A DNA stretch of 64,000 bases from Arthrobacter sp. 35W. Its GTDB lineage: Bacteria; Actinomycetota; Actinomycetes; Actinomycetales; Micrococcaceae. The DNA is taken from NCBI RefSeq assembly GCF_000482545.1, contig NZ_KI519454.1, positions 1 through 64,000 of the forward strand. Reading direction: 5' to 3'. A program made the translations under genes and the position numbers. How positions within the stretch are numbered: the stretch's first letter is position 1; each line of letters begins with the position of its first letter. Below the pieces are notes generated by a model that was not told where the DNA came from, made no database searches, and worked only from the letters and a program-made list of their open reading frames with translations. This document shows positions 1-9,458 of this stretch, piece after piece.

Positions 1-632
1 CCAGCCACGGCCCTTCAGAACCACCACCGTCGCGGATGCCGACGCGGCCGCGGCGATGCCGGACCTGGTGAGGCGGGACTTCACCGCGGACCGCCCGGGC
101 ATCAAGTTCGTCGGCGACATCACGTACATCCACACGTGGCAGGGGTTCATCTACCTGGCCACGGTCATCGACTGCTATTCGAAGAAGGTCGCCGGCTGGG
201 CGATCGAGGACCACATGCGCTCCGAACTCGTGGAACGGGCCCTGTCCAATGCCGCCGCGACGACCAGGATCGAGCCGGACGCGATTTGGCATTCGGACCG
301 CGGAAGCGTGTACACCTCGGCGTCCTTCCGTGCGGTGGTCACCGGGCTGGGGATGCGGTCGTCCATGGGGAGGACCGGTGTCTGCTGGGACAACAGCCAG
401 GCCGAGACCTTCTTCTCGGCCCTGAAAAACGAACGCGTGTACCGCACGACGTACGCCACGAAGGACCGGGCACGCAGGGACGTCATCCGCTACATCGAGG
501 GGTTCTACAACAGCCGCAGACGCCATTCGGCCCTCGGTTACCGACGCCCGAATGAGGTCCACTATAGTTACCAGCAGCCGGCCACGGCAGCGTAGAAAAA
601 CCACTAATCCGCTGTCCGAAAACTCCTAAGCA
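1..632 (+). mobile_element. IS3-family insertion sequence, right part only
   Basis: The window opens inside an IS3-family element. Its transposase frame is open from base 2 and ends at 595. About 37 bases later, at roughly 631-632, comes a CA dinucleotide that could be the element's right end, since IS3 elements usually end TG...CA. The segment TGTCCGAAAACTCC at 613-626 looks like part of the right terminal inverted repeat, but the left end is outside the window so this cannot be confirmed. RHS-like coding sequence resumes on the minus strand just after this point. The right boundary is inferred. Confidence 0.75.
2..595 (+). CDS. IS3-family transposase OrfB, C-terminal part (integrase core)
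   Basis: This is the catalytic half of a DDE transposase. The reading frame is open to the left window edge, so the true start lies upstream and the ATG at 56 is internal. All three acidic residues are visible in their family motifs: Asp in GDITY, Asp in HSDRG, and Glu in QAETFFSALKNE. The C-terminal YNSRRRHSALGYRRP motif is typical of the IS3/IS150-like branch. It differs clearly from the transposase at 7913-8752, so the two elements are not copies of each other. The catalytic residues look intact; whether OrfA is present cannot be seen. Confidence 0.92.
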   Translation, partial: QPRPFRTTTVADADAAAAMPDLVRRDFTADRPGIKFVGDITYIHTWQGFIYLATVIDCYSKKVAGWAIEDHMRSELVERALSNAAATTRIEPDAIWHSDRGSVYTSASFRAVVTGLGMRSSMGRTGVCWDNSQAETFFSALKNERVYRTTYATKDRARRDVIRYIEGFYNSRRRHSALGYRRPNEVHYSYQQPATAA

Positions 633-3600
633 GCCCAAAGCGTTTCACTTGGGACCGATCCCCGGCTGCCGTGTAGGTGTAAGTCTGGGCGTAGGCGGCG
701 GGGCCGCCGAGCCCGGCCACGGCCGTGTCGGCCGGTGCCGGTGCCGTGGTGCACGCCTTGGACGCCGGCGTCCACACGGCCGCCAGACGGGACGCGTAAT
801 CGTAGTCGTAGCACTGGTAATCCACCGGCGCCCCGGGCCGGGATGCATAGGCGGTGTCCCGGGAGGTGAGCTTGCCAGAGGGGGCGTAGTTGTAGGAGGT
901 CTTGCCTAGATCGGCGGTGAATCCGTTGGTGATGTTCGTCGACCATTGCTGGGCGAGACGGCCCGTCGTCGCATCCCAGTTGTAGTAGGTGCGATTGGTG
1001 CCGGTGGTATCGGATCCACCGGATACAACGAAACGGTCGTACTGCAGGAAGGTCGCAATGGTGCCCAGATGGTTGTATTCGGTGTTGCCGGCGTAGGTGT
1101 CCCGGTACTGGTTGTAGAGCGACGAGGGCCTGTCGAACTCGTCGTAGCCGTAGTACAGGGTCTCTGCAGGCAGCCCGCCAATGGCCGGTGACTGTTTGCC
1201 GGTAACATTCCCGGCCTTGCTGTAGGTGCGCGAGGTTGTGTAGCTTCCGGCAAAGCCGCCCAAAGCGGATGGCAGCTCGGTCTTGACCGTCTTTGGCTTG
1301 TAGGCCGCGTTGTATCCGGACACGGTGGTGGTCACCGGTTGGTCGAAGTTGGCCCCGTTGAACCGGGTGCTGGAGGTGACCTGCCCCTTCTTCTCCCCGT
1401 CATAGGTGACATTGACAAGGGTTTGGGGCTGTCCGCCGGACAGGGCAACGGTCCGGGACGTTTTACGGTCCAGTACATCGTAGACATATCCGGTGGTGGT
1501 GCCGGCAGCGTTGGTCGTGGTCGCGGTCCGCCCGGAGGCGTCGTAGGTGGCGGTCGTGGCCCCGGTGTCGGGGTCCGTGCTGCCCGTTGGCCGGCCAGCC
1601 GCGTCAAAGGACCAGGTCCAGCTGTTCCCTGCCGTGTCAGTCATGGCGGTCTGCTGGCCCAGGGCGTCGTACTGGTAGGTGACGGTGTCGGGGGTTCCGG
1701 TGGCTGTGGTGCCACGGAATAGATCCCGGGTGACTACTGAACCCTGGGCATTGACGGTGCTGCGGGAGGCGGATTCGTTGCCCGGGCCTGTCGTTGTCAC
1801 GGTGTCCATGCCGGTGTAGGCAATGTTGGTGGCCCATTGGACCTGGTTGTCGTAGGCCAGGGCGGTGATGGCGGTGGGCCGGCCGGCCCCGTCATAGTCG
1901 TACTGGGTTGAGGACGGGACGGCCAGGTTGGGGATCTGCAGGATGCCGTCGGGGTCTTCGGCAAGATAATAGGCGTTGCGTTCGGTCTGCTTCTGCCCGG
2001 TGCCGTTGTAGAGGGTTTCGGTGGCAATAGTGCCGCCACCGGGGGAGAGCGATTTGGTTTGCCGGATCCGTCCAAGTCCGTCGTAGATCTTGTAGGACGG
2101 GATGGGGGCCCCGTTGCCGTTCATGGTGTCGGTGCGCACCCAGGAGGGGGAGGATTGGGAGACCTGGTAGGTCGTGGCTTGGGTTGGAACCGGGTTTGTT
2201 GCTTGGGGGCGCATGGGGTCCCACACGCCGGTGACCCGTCCGGAGGCGTCGTACCGGTAGGTGGTCGCGTTCGCGTTGACGTCAGTATTCGACGTTTGCT
2301 GGCCGCGGATCGCATCGTACGTCGTCGTCGTCGTCCACCCCAGCGGGTTGGTGACGGTGGTGGAGGTGACCGGCCCGGTGGCCGGGGTGTAGACGGTGCT
2401 GGTGGTGCGGGGGGTGCCGGTGGTGGTGTCCGTGGACACGGTGGTCCGGCCCAGGGCGTCGAAGGTCAGGGACGGGCCGGTCACCCAGGTGGCAATGGCG
2501 CCGCCGTCGGTAGTTGCGCTCGTATCGGTCCGGGCCGGTTCGCCCTTGGTCGGCGCCGTGTAGCCGCCGGACCCAGGGGTTGCCGAGGCCGACTGGTCGT
2601 AGAGGGCCCGGGTGCCGCGAAGCGCCGTGCCGGTGGGGTCACCGCCGGTAGTGCAGGTGCCTGCGTAGGTGGTCGTCGTGGCCGCAAGTCCCAGAAGGTT
2701 GACCGTGGCATTGTCCGCGTAGACGGTCACGGTGCAGGTGTCATCGCCGGGAACTGCGGTGTCGCCGGCATCGGAGACGGCCTTGACTCGTCCCAGACTG
2801 TCGAAGGTGTTGGTGGTTGTCGTGGTCCGCCACCCGCCGGGGGAGCTGCTGGCGGTGCGGGTGCTCATCGACTGGCTATCGGTGTGCCGGGCCTGCATGG
2901 ATCCCGTCCCGGGGCTGCTGGTTGCGGTCGGGGCCGAGGACCACGGGGCCGTGATCGTGGAGCTGAGCAGGCCCCCGGTTTCGCCCAGGTAGGTTTGGGA
3001 TTCGATCGCGGTGCCGGCCAACCACGGCGAGTCGGTGACGACGGTGCCATCGGAAGCCGTCACCGTGACAGCGTTTGTTCCGCCCGAGCCGTTGGATGGG
3101 GTCCCGTCCAAGCCGCGCAGATACGTAGTAGTGGAGGTCGGGTTCAGCCCGGCCCCGGCGTTTCCGGTGATCGTCTTAACCTGGGGCCATCCGGCCAGCT
3201 CGGACCAGGTCAGCTGCGAACCGCCGGCCCCAGCGACGAACTTCGGTCCGTCATATTTCCATGCCGGAGTTCCCACATACTCGTAGCGGGTAAGCAGGTC
3301 GGCGGTGCCGCCGGGGCCGCCCAAGACGCCGATGGAAGCGACTGGGTAGGTATGGAAGTAGTCCATCCGAGCGGGCTGCGGCAGGGGGGTGGTCGGTGTC
3401 CACCACTGAGGGAAACAGCGCTTGGTGTTTGTTTCGGGGGAGGCGGGCAGGTTGGTGGGGGTGCATTCAGCGGCCAGGTAGTTGACGGCGATGCTGGCAC
3501 CGGTGACGGTCTTGATGGCCGCGATCCGGTACCGGTCCAACGGGGCGAGCCCGTCAACAACCCACACCCGGTTTTGCAGGGCCTGTCCACCAAAGACCAC

Positions 3601-5109
3601 GGGCGGGTCCGTGATGGCCGGCCCGGTGCCGGTCGCAGTGTTCACGCCCTGGTGGTCGATGGATCCCAGCCAAAGGGCCGGCTTGGTCAAGTCGCCGGGG
3701 TCGGGCATGGAATGGTGCAGCGTCCACACATCGGCGCTCTGGTAGGTGGATCCGCCGGTGTTGGTTTGTGTGGTGATGGTTTTGAGGCGCTGGTCGCTAT
3801 AGAACGTGGGGAAATCGGTGGAGCAGTCGCCGGTCTGGGTACAGGTGAAGGTGGTGGGCACGTCGTTGCCGACGGCGCAGTCCACGCCGTCGCAGCGGGC
3901 GGCATAGTCGAACGCCATGCGCAGCGGGGCTGGTGAGCCCAGCTCGGTGCCGGCACGCATGCCGTAGTCGATGCGGGCCAGCCGGGAGGCACGCACATAC
4001 TCCAGCCGGGATCCGGTCCCGGCCTGGGCGGCGTAGCTGTTCTTGTCCTGGCTGTAGTAGAAGGCCTGGCTGTTGCCGTGCAGATCCACGGTGTAGTCCA
4101 GGCGCCAGGCATAGGCCTGCTGACACAGGGAGGCGGCGAAGGATCCGGCGGCACAGGGCTGGCCGGGATTGGCGGCGCCCACGGGGACCGTGTCGGTGGA
4201 GTTTGTGGTGGCGCTGCCGGCCCCCCACCCGGGCAACTTGTTGCGGCCGAAGAAGTACTGGGTGCCGGTGGTGTCCGTCAGTCTCCAGTAGCCGCCGTCG
4301 TAGGTGCCGTTTGACCCGGCTTCCGTGACGTACTCGATGCGGGTGTTGTCATCATTTTGCAGCCGGTAGGTGCCGGTGGCGGCGTCCTTGACGACCGGGC
4401 CCGAACGCCCCCCAAAGGAAATGGTGAACTGCTGGCCTCCTGGTTCTCCGCAGAGGTCGTAGGAGTTGGTGACGCCTTGGTCCGTGCACGGGGTGAAGCG
4501 TTGCTGGATGACGCCTGCCCCACCCAGGGCCCATCCGTCGCCCACGACGGAGGCCTGGTTGTTGGTGGAGCTGGTGAGCCCGTCCACGCGGCTGGAATCA
4601 TAGGACAACGACACGGACGGGGCGTCCCCGGCTGGGCCGGGCCGGGCGGTGAGGGGGTAGCTCCAAGTGAACCCTCCCGTTTGTCCGGTCGCACCCCAGG
4701 TGCCGGCGCTAGTGCCCGGCAATGCGGCAAAGTCGCCGGACCCCTTGTCATTGCCTGCCGCCGGGTTGGCCGCGAGCACGGCCGACACCACATGGGGCTT
4801 GCTTTGACGGGCGCTGGCTGTTCCACTGCCCGCGGCGCTGATGCGTGCCGGATCCGTGCCCTGAATGGTGGCGTGGGCCGGGGCAACATCAATTCCATCG
4901 AGCACAGGCGCCAGCACGGCTTGCATCTCCGAGGCCGGAGACCAGGCCGTCGAGGGAATGGGTTCGGTGTTCGCGGCGCTCTCGGGCGTCCACGCCGGCG
5001 TGTAGGCGGCCAGCGCTGTAAATCCGGCGCCAGAGGCGGTGAGGGTGCAGGCGAGGAGTCCTGTCAGGCCGGCCTTGCGGAGGGTGTTTAGGAAGCGGCG
5101 GGTGCTCAT
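604..5109 (-). CDS. Secreted RHS/YD-repeat protein, C-terminally truncated by an IS element
   Basis: The encoded protein is 1501 residues. I chose the ATG at 5109 because a Sec-type signal follows (MSTRRFLNTLRK, then a hydrophobic stretch ending near ALA at residue 30) and because it overlaps the stop of the upstream gene as ATGA. The N-terminal third is the Gly/Ser/Thr-rich beta-rich region found before YD repeats in actinobacterial RHS proteins. From about residue 700 many YD-repeat units occur (for example YDALGQQT, FDAAGRPTG, YDVLDRKT, YNHLG). Family members end with a core-closing motif followed by a variable toxin tip. Here the frame reads into IS sequence after QVKRF and ends with a foreign tail LLRSFRTAD, so core end and toxin are missing. 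Probably non-functional as an effector. Confidence 0.88.
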   Translation of the reverse strand: MSTRRFLNTLRKAGLTGLLACTLTASGAGFTALAAYTPAWTPESAANTEPIPSTAWSPASEMQAVLAPVLDGIDVAPAHATIQGTDPARISAAGSGTASARQSKPHVVSAVLAANPAAGNDKGSGDFAALPGTSAGTWGATGQTGGFTWSYPLTARPGPAGDAPSVSLSYDSSRVDGLTSSTNNQASVVGDGWALGGAGVIQQRFTPCTDQGVTNSYDLCGEPGGQQFTISFGGRSGPVVKDAATGTYRLQNDDNTRIEYVTEAGSNGTYDGGYWRLTDTTGTQYFFGRNKLPGWGAGSATTNSTDTVPVGAANPGQPCAAGSFAASLCQQAYAWRLDYTVDLHGNSQAFYYSQDKNSYAAQAGTGSRLEYVRASRLARIDYGMRAGTELGSPAPLRMAFDYAARCDGVDCAVGNDVPTTFTCTQTGDCSTDFPTFYSDQRLKTITTQTNTGGSTYQSADVWTLHHSMPDPGDLTKPALWLGSIDHQGVNTATGTGPAITDPPVVFGGQALQNRVWVVDGLAPLDRYRIAAIKTVTGASIAVNYLAAECTPTNLPASPETNTKRCFPQWWTPTTPLPQPARMDYFHTYPVASIGVLGGPGGTADLLTRYEYVGTPAWKYDGPKFVAGAGGSQLTWSELAGWPQVKTITGNAGAGLNPTSTTTYLRGLDGTPSNGSGGTNAVTVTASDGTVVTDSPWLAGTAIESQTYLGETGGLLSSTITAPWSSAPTATSSPGTGSMQARHTDSQSMSTRTASSSPGGWRTTTTTNTFDSLGRVKAVSDAGDTAVPGDDTCTVTVYADNATVNLLGLAATTTTYAGTCTTGGDPTGTALRGTRALYDQSASATPGSGGYTAPTKGEPARTDTSATTDGGAIATWVTGPSLTFDALGRTTVSTDTTTGTPRTTSTVYTPATGPVTSTTVTNPLGWTTTTTYDAIRGQQTSNTDVNANATTYRYDASGRVTGVWDPMRPQATNPVPTQATTYQVSQSSPSWVRTDTMNGNGAPIPSYKIYDGLGRIRQTKSLSPGGGTIATETLYNGTGQKQTERNAYYLAEDPDGILQIPNLAVPSSTQYDYDGAGRPTAITALAYDNQVQWATNIAYTGMDTVTTTGPGNESASRSTVNAQGSVVTRDLFRGTTATGTPDTVTYQYDALGQQTAMTDTAGNSWTWSFDAAGRPTGSTDPDTGATTATYDASGRTATTTNAAGTTTGYVYDVLDRKTSRTVALSGGQPQTLVNVTYDGEKKGQVTSSTRFNGANFDQPVTTTVSGYNAAYKPKTVKTELPSALGGFAGSYTTSRTYSKAGNVTGKQSPAIGGLPAETLYYGYDEFDRPSSLYNQYRDTYAGNTEYNHLGTIATFLQYDRFVVSGGSDTTGTNRTYYNWDATTGRLAQQWSTNITNGFTADLGKTSYNYAPSGKLTSRDTAYASRPGAPVDYQCYDYDYASRLAAVWTPASKACTTAPAPADTAVAGLGGPAAYAQTYTYTAAGDRSQVKRFGLLRSFRTAD

Positions 5110-7524
5110 CGAAGGACTCCTGTTTGGCCGTTGAACTGGTACTGGGCGAAGGTGAACTGCTGCCCGGTAAGGACATGGTTGGTCATCACGGGCTGGTGGA
5201 TCTGGCCGATGAACTGGTCCATGCCGGCGGCGTTGAGTGCCCCGAGCACGACCTGGTCGGTGCCACCGGTGGGCAGGTTTGCGGGTCCGGAGGTCGCCAC
5301 GGTCCATTGCTTCGTGGTCCCGTCGGCGGTGACGGTGAGGCGGAGCTGGCGGTTGATCTTGTCGTAGACGGTGGAGATGAACTGCCAGGTGTTGGCTGTC
5401 ATCACGTCCGAGGCGTTGACGGTGCTGGGTCCGGCCTGGTTCGGCCCGGACCATGCGGTCAAGGCGGCGGATCCGGACCCGGTGATCCGCAACGCACCCC
5501 CGGGGGATCCGGCCCCGTTGAGCTGGGCGGCGAGGGTCTTCGTCCCGGCCGCGGTGGGTGTGCTGGGGCAGAACCAGCCGGAAATGCTGAAGCTCTTGGA
5601 CGTGTCGATGGCCGCGGTCGCGGTGGTCGCGTAGTCGCCGATGTTAGTGAACTGCAGGACGCTGCCGCGTTCGAACACGTCGGCGTCCTCGGCGAGCCCG
5701 CCCTGGCAGGTCGTGCCTTGGGGAACCCCGGCCATGGTCTCCACCTCAACGACCTGGGCGCCGCCGTGGGTGGTGACGGGCAGGACGGTGGCGGGCATGG
5801 GTTCGGTGTTCCCGACGGTGAACGTGTAGGAGACCGGGAGGCTGTGGACCTGTTCATTGATGTTCCCGGCCGCGTCGAAGGACCACGCCGTCAGGGTCGT
5901 CGTGGCGTCCACGGCGGCCACCTGAACCGTCGCATTGCGCCCGCCCTCGGGACAGACGACCACGAATTCCCGCACCCGGGTTTCACAGGAGACCGTGCCG
6001 GGGAAGGCGGGGGCCGTCCCCCCGTTCGTGACCGCGTAGACGAAGCCCTTCGCAGAGTAGGGGCCGGTGTTGGCCAGGGCGAAGTCGTACGGCGTTGTCC
6101 CGACCACACCGCCTGTATCGGTGTGGGAGGCATCAAACGACGTCCCGGAGGGGGTGACCACCGGCGGGGCAGGAGCCTGCGTATCCACCGTGAAATTGAA
6201 CCGCATGACCCCGGACCCGACGCCCTGCTGGTCCACCGCGTAGGCCTCCAACTCGTAGGTGCCGTCGGCCAGGGTTCCTCCCTGCCAGGAGGGGTACCCG
6301 CCCCAAGCGTCAACGGGGAGCCCGTTGGGGGTGGTGGACATGATCTGGCCGGACATGTTGCGGACCGTCATGTAGACAAAGATGTTGCCGCCGTTGGATC
6401 CGTCGGGGTCCCAGGTGCCCACCTGGTAGGTGGGCTGGCGCAGGCGCGTGACATAGGTCGAGCCCGGTGCGAACGGTTCCCCGGTCCAGGAGGCGCCGCT
6501 GATGGTCCAGATCCAGGGCGTCACGGGTGGGGTGTCGTAGGTGATGGTCATGGAGGCGTCGTTGCCGAACCGCTTCCACCCCAGCGGGTCGCCCTCGTTG
6601 TTGGCGGAGAGGGCGACCGTCCACTGCGGCGACGTCGCCAGCTGGCTCTTTGCGGCCCCCATGTCGAAACCGACAGTCCCTGCGGGGCAAGCGGCGCTGT
6701 ACCCCTTGGCCACCGTCTGCTCGCCGATGTAGCTGAGCAGCTGCGGCTGGGTGTTCCACGTTGTGCCGGACCAGATGCCTGCCGAAACCCAGGCGTTGAC
6801 CCGGGCGGGGGTGCAGGAGGAGGACCAGGACTCCCAGAGGTTCATCCGCGCGTCGAGAATGACCTTGCCCGTCAGCAGGTGGGTGTCGAATTGGTAGAAG
6901 GTGCGGGTGGTGTGGTTCATCCCGTCGGGGGCCCAGTAGGACGGCAGGTAGCCGACGTGGCCGGTCGTGTCGGTGTACTGGCCGTTCCAGTACGGCGTGT
7001 TCGGGTAGGCGGTGTCGACGTAGAGGTAGGAGACGCGCACCGTGGACCAGTCCGGATCGACATAGAGCGGGTAGACCAGGCCTTCGGTGTTCAGGATCTC
7101 GTCCATGCCGAAGACCTGAGTCTGCTTGCCGTTCTCGGCACCGAGGCTGAGGCTGAACGGGCGGGTCAGGCCGGGACCGCCGGAGTCCAGGGCGGAGGCC
7201 CCGGACTGGGAGGAGTCCCACCACTGGCCCTCGGCGGTGCGCAGCTCCGGTTCCCCGGAGTCCGTGCCCCGGGCCTCCAGGCCGCCGGCGCCGGTGTCGT
7301 GCACGGTCGTGTTTCCGGAGTCCAGGAAGATCCGCATCTGAACCACTCGCGGATCCTTGGCCGCTTCGGGGGTAGCGATGCGCAGGACCTGGGAGACGCC
7401 GTTCTTGTGGGCGATCTGGATCAGGTCGACCCCGGGAAGCACGGACGGGTAGGTGGCCGTGTTGTCTTCCAGGACGGGGGTGGGGAGGTTCCCGAAGGGC
7501 CAGGACTGGTGGAGGGTGTGGCCG
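5106..7524 (-). pseudogene. LamG/DNRLRE-type secreted protein, 5' end lost at an IS junction
   Basis: The frame is open through GTG 7442 and upstream as far as the IS end near 7525, so the N-terminus and any signal peptide are missing. What remains (about 800 residues) has a region typical of proteins partnering actinobacterial RHS genes (DPDWSTVRVSYLYVDT, then a DNRLRE-like stretch with FYQFDTHLLTGKVILDARMNLW), Ig-like segments in the middle, and a C-terminal LamG/concanavalin-like fold around FSISGWFC and NTWQFISTVYD. Its TGA overlaps the ATG of the RHS gene, indicating translational coupling. Because promoter and start are gone, expression of both genes is doubtful. Confidence 0.8.
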
Positions 7525-7604
7525 TGGTTGGGTCCCCGCGTAGGAGTCCAGTGTTTGTGTGAGTTTCGTGTCCGAGAATGGACACAGGAGGAAATTCACG
7601 AATC

Positions 7605-7883
7605 ATGGCACGCAGACACACCCCCGAGCAGGTCATCGCCAAAGTCCGGCAGGGCCAGAAAATGCTCAATGACGGACGCCCGATGGTCGAGGTCATCAAG
7701 GAGCTCCAGGTCACCGAGGCAACCTGGTACCGCTGGCTGAACCAGTACGGGTCCGAGAAGAACGCCGAGGCGTCCAAACGGACCAAGGAGCTGGAGAAGG
7801 AGAACGCCCGGCTCAAGCGGCTGCTGGCGGAAAAGGAGCTCGCCATCGACATCCTGAACGAGGTGGCCAAGGGAAAATTCTGA
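7605..7883 (+). CDS. IS3-family transposase OrfA (helix-turn-helix, leucine zipper)
   Basis: OrfA is a 92-residue DNA-binding partner of the transposase. The start at 7605 is preferred over an ATG at 7578 because an AGGAGGAAAT ribosome-binding site lies just upstream. The N-terminal half (HTPEQVIAKVRQ to EATWYRWLNQYG) is the HTH_Tnp_1 helix-turn-helix. The C-terminal half (LEKENARLKRLLAEKELAIDIL) is a heptad coiled coil for multimerisation. It ends in AAG-GGA-AAA-TTC-TGA. The A-rich run before the stop would allow a -1 slip into OrfB, whose frame is open from there. Confidence 0.93.
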   Translation: MARRHTPEQVIAKVRQGQKMLNDGRPMVEVIKELQVTEATWYRWLNQYGSEKNAEASKRTKELEKENARLKRLLAEKELAIDILNEVAKGKF

Positions 7884-7912
7884 GCCCCGAACCCCGCCGC
7901 CGTGCCGTCCGC

Positions 7913-8752
7913 ATGGCGGTGGAGAAGTTCGGGGCGTCCGAACGCTTCGCCTGCGCTCTTCTGGGCCAGAACCGCTCTGCCTTCCGGAAGAAGAAACCGG
8001 ACATGGGTTTCGAGGAGATGCAGCTGCGGGCGGAGCTCCGGGCCGTGGCCGTGAAGCACCCGGCGTGGGGCTGGCGGAAGGCCCGCTGGCACCTGCTCGC
8101 GCAGCCTGCGTGGGACGGTGTGGCGCTGAACCGGAAGCGGATCCGCCGGCTCTGGCGCGACGAAGGGCTGACCTGCAAGCCGAAGGCGCGGAAGAAGCGG
8201 CGCACCGGGCCCGGCGCCGGGGAGCAGAAGCGCCTCACAGCGCAGTACCCGATGCACGTGGTCAGCTTCGATTTCCAGTCGGATGTGACCTCCTGCGGCC
8301 GGCATATCCGGTTCTTCAACGTCATCGACGAATACACCCGCACCGCGCTGGCGATCATCCCGCGCAGGTCGTTCAAGGCCGCCGACGTGGTCGCGGTGCT
8401 GGAGAACATCATCGCCGAAACCGGCACGGCACCTGCCTACGTCCGGTGTGACAACGGGCCTGAATTCACCGCCGCGGCATTGATCGAGTGGTGCAACACC
8501 GTCGGCGTCGACACGGCATTCATCGACCCTGGATCACCTTGGCAGAACGGCTTCATCGAATCCTTCAACGCCCAATTCAGAAGGGAACAACTCACCGGCG
8601 AGATCATGGACACCATGGCCGAAGCAAAGTATTTGGCCGCCGAATGGAAAGCTATCTACAATCATGAACGGCCCCACGGATCCCTGGACGGCATGACGCC
8701 CTACCGGTACTGGGAAACCTGGACGCAAGAGAACCAATTAGCTATCGCATAG
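7913..8752 (+). CDS. IS3-family transposase OrfB (DDE integrase core)
   Basis: OrfB is 279 residues from the first ATG, with an open frame extending upstream to about 7877, consistent with production as an OrfAB fusion by -1 frameshifting. The N-terminal part (LRAELRAVAVKHPAWGWRK) is the HTH_21-type region. The rve core follows, with Asp in SFDFQSDVT, Asp in RCDNGPEF and Glu in NGFIESFNAQFRRE. The last segment YNHERPHGSLDGMTPYRYWE is the usual IS3 tail. No inactivating change is visible, so the element may still be mobile. Confidence 0.93.
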   Translation: MAVEKFGASERFACALLGQNRSAFRKKKPDMGFEEMQLRAELRAVAVKHPAWGWRKARWHLLAQPAWDGVALNRKRIRRLWRDEGLTCKPKARKKRRTGPGAGEQKRLTAQYPMHVVSFDFQSDVTSCGRHIRFFNVIDEYTRTALAIIPRRSFKAADVVAVLENIIAETGTAPAYVRCDNGPEFTAAALIEWCNTVGVDTAFIDPGSPWQNGFIESFNAQFRREQLTGEIMDTMAEAKYLAAEWKAIYNHERPHGSLDGMTPYRYWETWTQENQLAIA

Positions 8753-8781
8753 ACGCTGGACTGCTAACGGGGGCCCAACCA

Positions 8782-9458
8782 GAACCACCTTGGAACCCGA
8801 AAGAAGCCGAGAGGCCGACTACGCCACTGCCGGCCAAAGCAGTCGTAATGTTCTTGGACACGTCATCTAGCTCTGACTGGATACTGTCCAAGAGTGGCTC
8901 GAGTACGCTGACGACCACACTTTGCACAAACGGCGTGAGCACATCATCGACGAGCTCACGCATGCTCTTCTCTGAGGGAATGAAGTGGCAGTGAAACTGA
9001 CTCAGGAGCTCTACGACGAGTTGTTTTTGGAGCCTGCTGATATTGGACTGAGCGGTTCCTTCGCTAGGTCGCTTTTGATTTGGAAAGAAGTTATAGATCG
9101 GTGTACCGGAGGGGGAGAAAGTTAGGTAAAGTGCGACAACCTCGCTCGGGCGCGTGAGCTAATATAGCGAATAGAGGCGGTCGAGATCAGCATAAAAGCT
9201 CAGGTCATCGCCGGTAGGATCTCCTTCGAAATAACCGACGATACTCGTCCGCGATCCTTTTCCGCGAGGCGAATCGTCAACCACGGAATATCCATGCATG
9301 TTGTCGTATCCAGTGAAGAACATTTGGATCGCCTGCAACAGGTTGGTCTTGCCACTGTTATTAGGGCCGATGATTGTCATGGTTTGGGTGAGGTCGAGGT
9401 ATTGCTCCTGAGCCGAAACAGTTCTAAAATTCTTGACTCGGACGCCGTTGATACGCAT
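8782..9458 (-). pseudogene. AAA/OLD-like ATPase remnant with amber stop and IS-truncated 3' end
   Basis: The 5' part (9458 down to 9162) encodes 99 residues with an ABC/RecF-type start (MRINGVRVKNFRTV) and a Walker A P-loop, GPNNSGKT, at about residues 31-38. It then meets a TAG at 9159-9161. Translation in the same frame continues without another stop to the IS junction, giving a sensible sequence (VVALYLTFSPSGTPIYNFFP, then PSEKSMRELVDDVLTPFV). The downstream piece is thus the same gene, interrupted by one nonsense codon. Everything beyond 8782, including Walker B and any TOPRIM nuclease, is gone. OLD-like ATPases often act in phage defence; that role here is only a guess. Base composition is visibly less GC-rich than the core genes. 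Confidence 0.7.

Larger units (their letters stand above)
7525..8781 (+). mobile_element. Complete IS3-family insertion sequence, about 1257 bp
   Basis: Two overlapping-type transposase frames are flanked by imperfect terminal inverted repeats. The left end begins TGGTTGGGTCCCCG and the reverse complement of the right end begins TGGTTGGGCCCCCG. Similarity continues inward for about 30 bases (AGTCCAGTGT against AGTCCAGCGT). Ends are therefore TG...CA, as expected for IS3 elements. The three or four bases flanking the two ends (CCG on the left, GAA on the right) do not match, so no target-site duplication is visible. The genes on the two sides are unrelated and both are cut at the element. Confidence 0.88.

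Noticed and set aside
2059-3936. 625-residue plus-strand open frame opposite the RHS gene
   Set aside because: Gly/Arg/Val-rich with no domain; it is the antisense shadow of repetitive GC-rich RHS coding sequence.
5124-7562. 812-residue plus-strand open frame opposite the LamG-type gene
   Set aside because: Composition and lack of domains show it is a shadow frame; the minus strand reads as recognisable LamG and DNRLRE-like protein.
1-8781. Composite transposon bounded by the two IS elements
   Set aside because: The two transposases are from different IS3 subgroups and their ends differ, so they cannot act as a pair.
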